Positions 37,773-46,039 of a stretch of 64,000 nucleotides of DNA are shown here, one piece after another. The first letter of the stretch is position 1, and each line of letters begins with the position of its first letter. The stretch is taken from positions 25,985-89,984 of the forward strand of contig DASRND010000011.1 of the NCBI GenBank assembly GCA_035647615.1, read 5' to 3'. The stretch comes from Bacteroidales bacterium. GTDB lineage: Bacteria; Bacteroidota; Bacteroidia; Bacteroidales; 4484-276. The notes under the pieces are model-generated. The model was not told the DNA's origin and did no database searches. It was given only the letters and a program-made list of their open reading frames with translations. Position numbers and translations under genes: made by a program.

Positions 37773-38570
37773 GGATATCACAACTTTTTAATTCTACTTA
37801 AACACATTAGATTTTTCTGCATTTTTACCCCGAACCCTAAAGGGAGAATGCAGAAAAATCAATCCACCTCCCTTTAGGGTTGGGGTTAAAGTGGATTGAT
37901 TTTTCCGTTAGAACTTAATCTGTTAAAGTAGCATTAAGCGATCATGCTTAAAACAATAGTTTCGTTTTTTCTGCCGCTAATGCCCCCTCCCCGAGGCGGG
38001 TAAGGGAGATCTCTTTCGTGGCAAAAAGTGAAAACAGAGACAAAGCGGTTCGTTTAACAAACTCTCACACGGCCAGACAGGAGAGCTCCCCTCTCCATTT
38101 GGAGCTACGGTGTACACACAACTCTCTTTTTTCCGTAGCCCAGGGGTTTACGCCTGGGTTTACGTGACGCAGCAAAGAAAAAATGAGGGCATTTATGCCC
38201 TTCCCGAAAGTCCGTTAGAATACTAAAAGGGCGTAAACGCCCTGCAAGAAAGAGCTGTTTGACCGCGTTTCCCAGCCATGAATGGCTGGGCTACGGAGCC
38301 GTAGATGCGCTGGGCAAAATGTGTGTACACCGCAACCATTAGGAGAGGGGTAGGGGGTGAGGCAAAAAAAAGAAGCACATCGCGCCATATTCATTAAAAT
38401 ATTCAACAATAGCTAAAAGTATTAACAAATCCTGACCATAAACTTATCAGGTTAAACCATCTGCTGATTGGTGTGTTGTACTTTATGACACGATAATATC
38501 TTTACAGATGTTTTTCTTTTTTAGTAAGAACTGTATCAAAATGAAAGCTTTAAAAGAGGTTGTTGTCAAG
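37773..38570. repeat. Repeat-rich gene-free spacer before P1
   Basis: About 800 bases with no gene. 37810-37904 holds overlapping stem-loops (GATTTTTCTGCATT/AATGCAGAAAAATC and AAAAATCAATCCAC/GTGGATTGATTTTT). 38087-38350 is a large imperfect inverted repeat: CCCCTCTCC...GGTGTACACACA...CCGTAGCCCAG on the left is mirrored by CTGGGCTACGG...TGTGTGTACACCG...GGAGAGGGG on the right. Inside it are small palindromes such as GGGCATTTATGCCC and GGGCGTAAACGCCC. 38341-38376 (AGGAGAGGGGTAGGGGGTGA) is shared with the spacers before P2 and P6. Confidence 0.75.
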
Positions 38571-38598
38571 TTGGTTTTTAAAAAAGATTATATCTTTG
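38571..38598 (+). promoter_or_regulatory. Promoter for P1
   Basis: TTG at 38571-38573 and TATCTTTG at 38591-38598 (17-base spacer) fit the Bacteroidota pattern, 66 bases before the P1 start. Confidence 0.6.
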
Positions 38599-38664
38599 CA
38601 ACCTTTAGAAATAAATTATTTTTAACTAACAAATTTTTAAACATTAATTAAACTTTTTAGAATT

Positions 38665-40689
38665 ATGAGAAGAGCACTACTATTCATTATGACCATGGTG
38701 TTTGGCTTTGCAGTGATGGCACAAAATGCATCTGTAAAATCAAACATACCCTTTGAAAAACAAAACCTTAACAACAAAGTATCCTTTGCCCCCCAACAAA
38801 GCGGGACTACTCCACAGGAGTTCCAGATTCAGCGCCCCGCAGTTTACAAATCAACCGACGCCGTGTTGATTATCGACATAGGTACTTCGGCTAACGCTTA
38901 CAGCTACGGCTACGGCGGTGGACAGAAATCTATTCTTGCTGCCAACAACGACATCAATACTATTACACACATGCACCGTATGGGTGGTGTTCTGGATCCG
39001 GGTGGATACAGTGGCGACATCGGTTACGACGTCTCGACAGATGGTGGTATGACCTGGACCAACATGGTAGAATGTTACACAGCTACCAATAACGCTGGTG
39101 GTGAATATTACACCGACGCTGCCCGCTATCCTAACCACGGCATCATCAATCCGGTTGGTAACACCGATCCCGACGAAGCTTACGTTGCTTTCTTCCTTCC
39201 TACGCTTGATGGTACAAACGGTGCCAACTCGTGGGGTGGATACGGATATGGACGCGCTAAAATTAGTGACATAATGGACACTACCAAACATCTGGTTTCT
39301 TCCGTTCCTGCCGACAACAAATTCCAATACATCCCCGATGGTTTCACCGTTACTGCTAATGGCGACCTTTGGGCTGCCGACCTCAACCAGGACTGGAGAA
39401 GTGGTACATTAGTTTACATGGATGAGATGATCCTCAGCCACGGTATTTGGGACGCTGCTACCGCAACCTACTCTTTTGATCAGATAATGATAGACTGCGA
39501 AGTTGCTCCTGATGTAGTACGCCCGGCACACCAGAAAATGGAATTTTCTCCTGACGGACAGATTGGTTACGTCGCAGTTCTGTCTGATGATGGTTCTGTT
39601 CCTTTTTCAGCAAACATGTCATATTATCCTATTTTGTGGCGTACCGAAGATGGTGGCCAGACCTGGTCAGACCCTATCCCGGTCACAATAGCCGGTGAAG
39701 ATGGAATTGTTGAAGTACAAAATTACCTGAGCGATACAGAAATTGGTGAGCTTTATAATCCTCCTGTACCTGAGCGCGACCAGATTCCTTTCACAACTGC
39801 TTTCGATTTCGACATTAGCGTTGACGCATGGGGCAACCCGCACATTGGTGTTGTAATTGGTATTTCTGTCGATCCTTACACCATTGCCACTGGTATTTCA
39901 CCCTCATCACGCTATGCTTTTACGAGCTTATTCCTGCTCTCATCTACCGATATGGGTAACGAAGGCTCATGGTATGGTCACGAGATGGGCCGTCCGGTTT
40001 CGTTCCGTGGTACCTTTGGTGCCGACTTTGATGAAGATAACCGTACACAGATTTGTCGTACACACGATGGTACCAAAATGTTTGTAGCATGGCTTGATAC
40101 CGATACCACTGTTTCTGGATCAAATGACGCTCCCGACATTTGGGTTCGTGGTTTCGACCTGATCGAAAATGCAGCAACTGTTGACGAAAACGGCGCCGCC
40201 AGACCCTCCAATGTTACCTGGGGTAGCGAAGGTATGTTCCAGGCCAATTTCTTTGTCATGAGCAACGAAGCTCTCGAAGACGGTACAGGCAACTTTACCA
40301 TCCCATTCACTTACCAGCAGTATGAAACCATTGATATGCCTACTCAGTATAAATATGTTCAGGACTTTAAATTTAACCAGGCTGATTTTACTGAGGTCGG
40401 TATCAATGATGCTCCTGTTGCTAAACAAGAATTTGTAAGTGTTTCGCAAACCATGCCCAACCCGGCTAACTCAGTTGCACGTTTCTATGTTACCCTGGCC
40501 GAAGCTGCCACAGTAAACGTTACTGTAACCAATATGATGGGTCAAACCGTACAGGCAATGCCCGCAAACAGACTGCAGGCTGGTGCTAATGAATTGCAAA
40601 TTAACGTTTCCAACCTTTCTTCAGGTGTGTATTTCTACACTGTAGAAGCAGGCAAAGAAGCTGTTACCAAGAAAATGATTGTGAAGTAA
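38665..40689 (+). CDS. P1: T9SS-secreted Asp-box paralogue
   Basis: 674 residues. Signal peptide 1-20 (MRRALLFIMTMVFGFAVMAQ). Core from ~residue 60: VLIIDIGTSANAYSYGYGGG, then Asp-box motif STDGGMTW at 124-131 and a second, TEDGGQTW, near 327. Asp boxes (S/T-x-D-x-G-x-T-W) mark beta-propeller proteins such as sialidases, but no catalytic Arg triad can be assigned. Later conserved motifs are PFTTAFDFDISVDAWGNPHI and MFVAWLDTDTTV. The last ~75 residues (SQTMPNPANS, NMMGQTVQAMP, LSSGVYFYTVEAGKE, KKMIVK) are a T9SS type A sorting tail. It is the first of six tandem paralogues; its body is closest to P3 and its tail to P2. Surface or secreted; function unknown. Confidence 0.88.
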   Translation: MRRALLFIMTMVFGFAVMAQNASVKSNIPFEKQNLNNKVSFAPQQSGTTPQEFQIQRPAVYKSTDAVLIIDIGTSANAYSYGYGGGQKSILAANNDINTITHMHRMGGVLDPGGYSGDIGYDVSTDGGMTWTNMVECYTATNNAGGEYYTDAARYPNHGIINPVGNTDPDEAYVAFFLPTLDGTNGANSWGGYGYGRAKISDIMDTTKHLVSSVPADNKFQYIPDGFTVTANGDLWAADLNQDWRSGTLVYMDEMILSHGIWDAATATYSFDQIMIDCEVAPDVVRPAHQKMEFSPDGQIGYVAVLSDDGSVPFSANMSYYPILWRTEDGGQTWSDPIPVTIAGEDGIVEVQNYLSDTEIGELYNPPVPERDQIPFTTAFDFDISVDAWGNPHIGVVIGISVDPYTIATGISPSSRYAFTSLFLLSSTDMGNEGSWYGHEMGRPVSFRGTFGADFDEDNRTQICRTHDGTKMFVAWLDTDTTVSGSNDAPDIWVRGFDLIENAATVDENGAARPSNVTWGSEGMFQANFFVMSNEALEDGTGNFTIPFTYQQYETIDMPTQYKYVQDFKFNQADFTEVGINDAPVAKQEFVSVSQTMPNPANSVARFYVTLAEAATVNVTVTNMMGQTVQAMPANRLQAGANELQINVSNLSSGVYFYTVEAGKEAVTKKMIVK

Positions 40690-41176
40690 GCTTAGCGCAA
40701 GGCGCATGGCGAGGGGATAATACGGTTGCAAAACTGTGTTCCCTTTCACGACATGATACATAAAAAACCGCGGCACTTGTGTCGCGGTTTTTTTTGTGCC
40801 TTATCCGTAGCCCAGCCAGTCATGGATGGGTATCTGAAGCGATCAAAACAAATCTTTCTATCAGGGCGTTTACGCCCTTTTAATTTTTCAATGATTTATG
40901 GAAAGGGCATAAATGCCCTAATTTTATTCTCCTCCTATCATGTAAACCCAAGTGTAAACGATTAGGCTACGGAATCAAGAGATCTGCAAATCGTAGCCAC
41001 TTAGAGAGGGGCAGGGGGTGAGGCATAAAATGAAGCTCTCCATGTCCTTAAGAATCAATTATTCATTAGCAGCTAAACAGTTGCAATTATTATTACTAAA
41101 GATTTCTTTTTTTTCCCTACCTTTGGTTCCTCTTTCTAAAAAGTTTTTGTCCAGTATTAATTTTAAAAAAAATGCT
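40690..41176. repeat. Spacer P1-P2: terminator, palindromes, shared upstream box
   Basis: No gene. A GCGCAAGGCGCATGG tract follows the stop, then the CCGCGG terminator. Palindromes follow: GGGCGTTTACGCCC near 40863 and GGGCATAAATGCCC near 40906. 41003-41083 (AGAGAGGGGCAGGGGGTGAGGC ... AATCAATTATTC) closely matches the spacer before P6 (50631-50706). A TACCTTTG -7 box lies at 41118-41125 with no clear TTG at the right distance. Confidence 0.7.
40762..40795 (+). terminator. P1 terminator (CCGCGG family)
   Basis: AACCGCG-GCACTTGTGT-CGCGGTT with A and T runs on both sides. Nearly the same sequence follows P3, P5 and P6. Confidence 0.9.
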
Positions 41177-43201
41177 ATGAAAAAACTTATTCTTTTCGTT
41201 TTTGGGATGGTAATAGTATGGTCAGTGACGGCGCAAAACGCTGCTGTAAAGCCCGGTTTGTCGTATGAAAGATTTGAACACAAAAATACGATCGACTATG
41301 CGCCCGGGCAGAATCCCACAGCGGTGCAATCTTTTAAACTTCAGCAACCAAAATCTCATGATACTGACGGAGGTATTTCGATTATTGATATCGGAACTTC
41401 TGCCAACGCCTATAGTTATGGCTTTTCCGGCGGGCAGCGATCCATCCTTGCTGTCAACAACGACATCAATACCATCGCCCACATTCATCGTATGGGTGGC
41501 GCCCTTGATCCGGGCGGCTATAGTGGCGACCTGGGCTACGACATCTCTACTAATGGCGGAGCTACCTGGAGCACCATGACGGAAATTTATACTGCGAAAT
41601 TTTACCCGGATTATACAAGCGACCCTATTCGCTACCCGCAAGGTGGCATCTGCAATCCTTTAGGGAACGTTGATCCATCGGAAGCATTTGTCACTTTTTT
41701 CGCCCCTGTATTGGGTGAATCCAATGGTTACTTTTGGGGCGGATATGCCTGGGGTCGTTCTAAAATTGGTGACCCCGACGATACTACGCGCCATACGAAT
41801 GCGTCTGATCCTAATGCCGGACACTTCCAGTACAATCCGGATGGTTTCACCGTGACAGATATGGGCGACTTTTGGGCCGTCGATCTGAACCAGGACTGGA
41901 GAACCGATACATTGGTATGGCTCGATGAGATGATCATCAGCCACGGTATTTGGAATAATAATACCAAAACCTACACGCTGGAACAAAATATAATGGCTTG
42001 CCAAACTTCCGATTCAGCAGGTATTCCGCCAATGCTCAAAGTGGAGTTTGCGCCCGATGGGCAAATTGGCTATATCGTGGCGCTGGCCGAAAATGGCTCG
42101 GTTGCGATTTCGGCTAATCAATCTTATTACCCTATTGTTTGGCGTACCGAAGATGGCGGCCTCACGTGGAGTGATCCCATAGCGGTGCCGTTGGCGGGTG
42201 ATCAGGGGATTCACGAAGTGCAGCATTATCTGAAGGATTCAGAAATTGCTGAACTTTACGACCCGCCGGTTCCTGCCCGCGATGAAATTCCTTTCACTAC
42301 TGCGTTCGACTTCGACCTGAGCATCGACGCCTGGGGCAATCCTAATATTGCAGTTATGGTCGGTGTAACGGGTGCAGCGCCTTACGGCATTATTACTGAC
42401 ATCTCGCCATCGACACGATACAGTTATGTAGGAGCATTTTTGCTGTCGTCGGATGACAAAGGCAATTCTGGTTCGTGGATGGGTTATCGATTGGGACGAA
42501 CCGTATCTTTTCGTGGTAGCTATGGCTCAGAAGTAAGCGAAGACAACCGCATTCAGATTGCCCGTACGCCGGATGCCAAAATTATGTTTGTTGCCTGGCT
42601 CGACACCGATACAACAATCTCATCTGAAAATAACAACCCTGATATTTGGTGCCGAGGTGTAGATTTATGGTCGAATAGCTTGACAAGAGACACAACATCC
42701 TGGGATAGCCCTACTAATGTTACCTATGGCAGCGATGCCACCTTTCAGGCGCATCTTTTCATTATGGCCAACCGAACCTTCCGCGATATCCATGGCAACT
42801 TTATTATTCCGTTTTCCTATCAGCAAATGAGCGTTTATGATCCATCAGAACCGGTGCAATACAAATACATTCCCGATTTCAAATTCCATGAATCCATATT
42901 CTGGTATTTCGACGTCAACGAAGCCACATCTGCAGTAGAGGAATTAGTTACTGTTTCGCAAACTATGCCAAACCCGGCTAACTCAGTTGCACGTTTCCAC
43001 GTTACTCTGGCCGAAGCTGCCACAGTGAACGTTGCCGTTACCAACATGATGGGACAAACCGTTCAGGCATTGCCCGCAAACAGATTGCAGGCTGGCATCA
43101 ACGAAATGCAAATTAATGTTTCTAACCTTTCTTCAGGTGTGTATTTCTACACCGTTGAAGCCGGAAAAGAAGCTGTAACCAGGAAAATGATCGTGAAGTA
43201 A
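41177..43201 (+). CDS. P2: T9SS-secreted Asp-box paralogue
   Basis: 674 residues from ATG 41177, chosen because it begins the signal peptide MKKLILFVFGMVIVWSVTAQ; the longer open frame upstream runs through repeat DNA. It has the same architecture as P1 and equal length. The first Asp-box reads STNGGATW, where Asp is replaced by Asn, and the second is TEDGGLTW. FDFDLSIDAWGNPNI and MFVAWLDTDTTI are retained. The T9SS tail (SQTMPNPANSVARFHVTLAEAATVN... to RKMIVK) is nearly identical to the P1 tail, although the bodies differ more. No CCGCGG terminator follows this gene. Confidence 0.87.
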   Translation: MKKLILFVFGMVIVWSVTAQNAAVKPGLSYERFEHKNTIDYAPGQNPTAVQSFKLQQPKSHDTDGGISIIDIGTSANAYSYGFSGGQRSILAVNNDINTIAHIHRMGGALDPGGYSGDLGYDISTNGGATWSTMTEIYTAKFYPDYTSDPIRYPQGGICNPLGNVDPSEAFVTFFAPVLGESNGYFWGGYAWGRSKIGDPDDTTRHTNASDPNAGHFQYNPDGFTVTDMGDFWAVDLNQDWRTDTLVWLDEMIISHGIWNNNTKTYTLEQNIMACQTSDSAGIPPMLKVEFAPDGQIGYIVALAENGSVAISANQSYYPIVWRTEDGGLTWSDPIAVPLAGDQGIHEVQHYLKDSEIAELYDPPVPARDEIPFTTAFDFDLSIDAWGNPNIAVMVGVTGAAPYGIITDISPSTRYSYVGAFLLSSDDKGNSGSWMGYRLGRTVSFRGSYGSEVSEDNRIQIARTPDAKIMFVAWLDTDTTISSENNNPDIWCRGVDLWSNSLTRDTTSWDSPTNVTYGSDATFQAHLFIMANRTFRDIHGNFIIPFSYQQMSVYDPSEPVQYKYIPDFKFHESIFWYFDVNEATSAVEELVTVSQTMPNPANSVARFHVTLAEAATVNVAVTNMMGQTVQALPANRLQAGINEMQINVSNLSSGVYFYTVEAGKEAVTRKMIVK

Positions 43202-43498
43202 GCGCGGGGAGCATGGCGCATGGCGCTATGAGTAAGGTTCCTGACGGCCGACTGCCGACTGGTGGTTACCGACTGAAGTTTGCGACCTGCCGACTGATGG
43301 CTGAAGACTGCGACCTGCCGACTGATGGCTGCGGACTGCGGACTGAGAACTGCGGACTGCGATCTGCAGATTTTTTTATTTTCAAAAGCGGATCAATTTT
43401 TGCAACACAACTCAAGTTATTTCTATATTTGCTGGCTGTTAGAAATGCTTAGAAAGGTTGTTTTATTAATAAATTTATTCATTAAATCATTTAAAGTT
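43202..43498. repeat. Spacer P2-P3: GACTG repeat tract
   Basis: After a short GCGCATGGCGC tract, 43236-43372 is made of degenerate units related to CCGACTGATGGCTG and GACTGCGGACTG. No hairpin terminator is seen. TTG at 43400-43402 and TATATTTG at 43424-43431 (21-base spacer) form a promoter match for P3. Confidence 0.65.
43400..43431 (+). promoter_or_regulatory. Promoter for P3
   Basis: TTG-N21-TATATTTG, 67 bases before the P3 start at 43499; the distance is similar to that of the P1 promoter. Confidence 0.6.
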
Positions 43499-45529
43499 AT
43501 GAAAAGGATTCTACTTTTTACATTAGCAATGACGCTGGGTTTCGCTGTAATGGCGCAACAGGCACGCGTTAAATCGAATGTGGTGAGCCAAAAGGCAAAC
43601 TTTGCTGAAGAAGTTGCCTATGCACCCACCAACAATGGTACTGTTGGGATGGATTACAAAATCCACAAACCGGCAGTTTACAAATCTACGGATGTCGTGT
43701 CGATTATTCCCATTGGCACTTCTGTAAATGGTTTTAGCTACGGCTATGGCGGCGGACAAAAATCGATACTTGCTGCCAACAACGACATCAACACCATTAC
43801 GCACGTGCACCGCATGGGCGGCGCGCTCGATCCGGACGGTTATTCCGGCGACCTGGGCTACGACATTTCCACCGATGGTGGCGTTACCTGGACAAACATG
43901 GTAGAGTTTTACACTGCTACCAACAATGCCGGCGGTAGTTATTTTACAGATGCTGCCCGTTATCCCAATCATGGTATCTTTAATCCCGCTGGCAACACCG
44001 ATCCCAACAATGCGTATGTTAGTTATCTTGCTCCGACGCTCGATGGCTCCAATAGCAGCGACTCCTGGGGTGGCTATGGCTGGGGACGCGCCAGCATTGG
44101 CGATATAACCGATACCACCAAGCATCTGGAAACTTCCAAGCCCGCCGACAATCTCTTCCAATACACGCCTGATGGCTACACCACTACCGGCAACGGTCAT
44201 TTCTGGTCGAGCGACCTCAACCAGGACTGGCGAAGCGGTGCAGTGGTTTTTCTCAACGAGGTGATCGTTAATCATGGCGTTTGGAATGAATCCATCATGG
44301 ATTTTGACTACGAACAGTATACCTTAGAGTGTATTTTAGAACCTGGCGTAACGCGTCCTGCCCAATCTAAAGTTGAGTTTTCTCCCGATGGACAAATCGG
44401 ATATTATGCTGTACTTGCTGATAATGGTGAGATCGACATCAGCAAAGGCGTGTCGTACTTCCCCATCATCTGGCGTACCGAAGATGCTGGCTTAACCTGG
44501 AGTGATGCCATTTCTGTAGCTCTGGCTGGCGATGATGGAATTGCCGGCGTATTAAATTATCTGAGTGATACAGAAATTGGTGAGCTTTTTAACCCGCCGT
44601 TGCCTGAACGCGAAGAAATCCCATTTACCACCGCCTTCGATTTTGACCTGAGCGTCGATACATACGGGAACCCTCAAATTGCTGTTATCGTTGGCGTAAC
44701 AGGAAGTACTCCTTACAGTATTTCTACCGGAATTTCGCCCTCCTCGAGATATGCTTTTACAAGTGCATTCCTGCTCTCGTCGATGGACAAAGGAAACGAA
44801 GGTTCATGGGTTGGTTATCCGCTCGGTCGCCCTGTGTCATTCCGCGGCAACTTTGGCGACAACTCTGAAGACAACCGTATTCAGATTGCACGTACCCACG
44901 ACGGCTCCAAAATGTTTGTGGCATGGCTCGATACCGACACTACCATTTCGGGCGAAAACAATGCTCCAGATATTTGGACCCGTGGTGTTGATGTTATCAA
45001 CCATACTTACACCGTAGATCCCGAAGGTGCTAATCCTGATCGTCCCGTTAACGTAACCTGGGGCTCATCGGCTACTTTCTCTGCCTATTTCTTCGCTATG
45101 GGCAATGAAGTCCTCGAAGATGGCAACGGCAACTATACCATTCCATTTACTTATCAGGAAATGTTGTCGATAAACGATCCGGTACAATACCAGTATATTC
45201 AGGATTTTAGCTTCAATGATGCTGATTTTATTATTGTGGGAATGGAAGAAAAACCTGTCGTGCAAAAGGTTGCTGCCACCGTATCCCAAACCTCACCCAA
45301 CCCGGCCATGGGTCAGGCGCGTTTCAGCGTAACGCTCCCGCAGACCATGCAGGTGAAGGTGATGCTTGTAAATATGATGGGACAAACCGTACAAACTTTG
45401 CCCGCACGTACACTGCAGGCGGGTGCCAATGAAATAACACTTGATGTTTCCAGCTTACCGGCTGGTGTTTATTTCTACACCGTAGAAGCCGGCAGCGAAA
45501 CCATTACTAAAAAGATGATTGTAAAATAA
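43499..45529 (+). CDS. P3: T9SS-secreted Asp-box paralogue
   Basis: 676 residues from ATG 43499, which opens the signal peptide MKRILLFTLAMTLGFAVMAQ; the frame is open 174 bases further upstream through repeats. Body motifs are nearly those of P1: GYGGGQKSILAANNDINTIT, YTATNNAGGSYFTDAARYP, SPSSRYAFTSAFLLSS. Asp boxes are STDGGVTW and TEDAGLTW. The tail is different from P1/P2: SQTSPNPAMGQARFSVTLPQ, then LPAGVYFYTVEAGSETITKKMIVK, still a clear type A T9SS signal. Followed by a CCGCGG terminator and compound tandem repeats. Confidence 0.87.
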   Translation: MKRILLFTLAMTLGFAVMAQQARVKSNVVSQKANFAEEVAYAPTNNGTVGMDYKIHKPAVYKSTDVVSIIPIGTSVNGFSYGYGGGQKSILAANNDINTITHVHRMGGALDPDGYSGDLGYDISTDGGVTWTNMVEFYTATNNAGGSYFTDAARYPNHGIFNPAGNTDPNNAYVSYLAPTLDGSNSSDSWGGYGWGRASIGDITDTTKHLETSKPADNLFQYTPDGYTTTGNGHFWSSDLNQDWRSGAVVFLNEVIVNHGVWNESIMDFDYEQYTLECILEPGVTRPAQSKVEFSPDGQIGYYAVLADNGEIDISKGVSYFPIIWRTEDAGLTWSDAISVALAGDDGIAGVLNYLSDTEIGELFNPPLPEREEIPFTTAFDFDLSVDTYGNPQIAVIVGVTGSTPYSISTGISPSSRYAFTSAFLLSSMDKGNEGSWVGYPLGRPVSFRGNFGDNSEDNRIQIARTHDGSKMFVAWLDTDTTISGENNAPDIWTRGVDVINHTYTVDPEGANPDRPVNVTWGSSATFSAYFFAMGNEVLEDGNGNYTIPFTYQEMLSINDPVQYQYIQDFSFNDADFIIVGMEEKPVVQKVAATVSQTSPNPAMGQARFSVTLPQTMQVKVMLVNMMGQTVQTLPARTLQAGANEITLDVSSLPAGVYFYTVEAGSETITKKMIVK

Positions 45530-46039
45530 ATCGCATGGCGATGGGTAAGGCAATTTCAATAATGTCTTTCCTTGTACATAACAAATTGAAAACCGCGGCA
45601 TTTGTGTCGCGGTTTTTTTTATTAATGATTTCTCCTTCCGGTCGAAATACAGAACTCCTTCTTTTTCTTGATTGTTAATCTCCACCTATTGGTTGCGGTA
45701 ACTGTGGTGGCTGAGCGTCGGTGGCTGAGCGTCGGTGGCTGAGCGTTGGTGGCTGAGCGTCGGTGGCTGAGCGTAGTCGAAGTCAGTCGAAGTCAGTCGA
45801 AGTCAGTCGAACCAAGTCGAACCAAGTCGAAACCACCTGAGCCCAAGAGAACAACGAGCACATCCTGAAGCCGATAACTTAATCCCCCCCCCCGCTGACT
45901 GGTTGTGTAAAGTTATTTTTTATAAAATTGCTATATTTGTTTCCTGTCAAAGTGCCTCCAAGTTCTTTAAAAGATTTCTGTGCAAAGCTTTTGTTTGATC
46001 AATAGAACCATTTTTTATTCATTAAAATAATATCTCAAC
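45530..46039. repeat. Spacer P3-P4: compound tandem repeats
   Basis: Holds the P3 terminator, then five copies of a 14-base unit GGTGGCTGAGCGTC (45706-45775, last bases variable). These run directly into about six copies of a 10-base unit GTCGAAGTCA/GTCGAACCAA (45776-45835). A run of ten C lies near 45884. TATATTTG at 45932-45939 is a -7 candidate for P4. No gene. Confidence 0.8.
45589..45620 (+). terminator. P3 terminator (CCGCGG family)
   Basis: AAAACCGCG-GCATTTGTGT-CGCGGTTTTTTTT; differs from the P1 version by about one base in the loop region. Confidence 0.9.

Noticed and set aside
36567..37781. 404-codon minus-strand frame inside the GNAT-like gene
   Set aside because: Shadow of the coding strand; the plus product has recognisable acetyltransferase motifs.
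45706..45835. Possible CRISPR array
   Set aside because: Units are 14 and 10 bases with no unique spacers and no cas genes; it is a simple tandem repeat.
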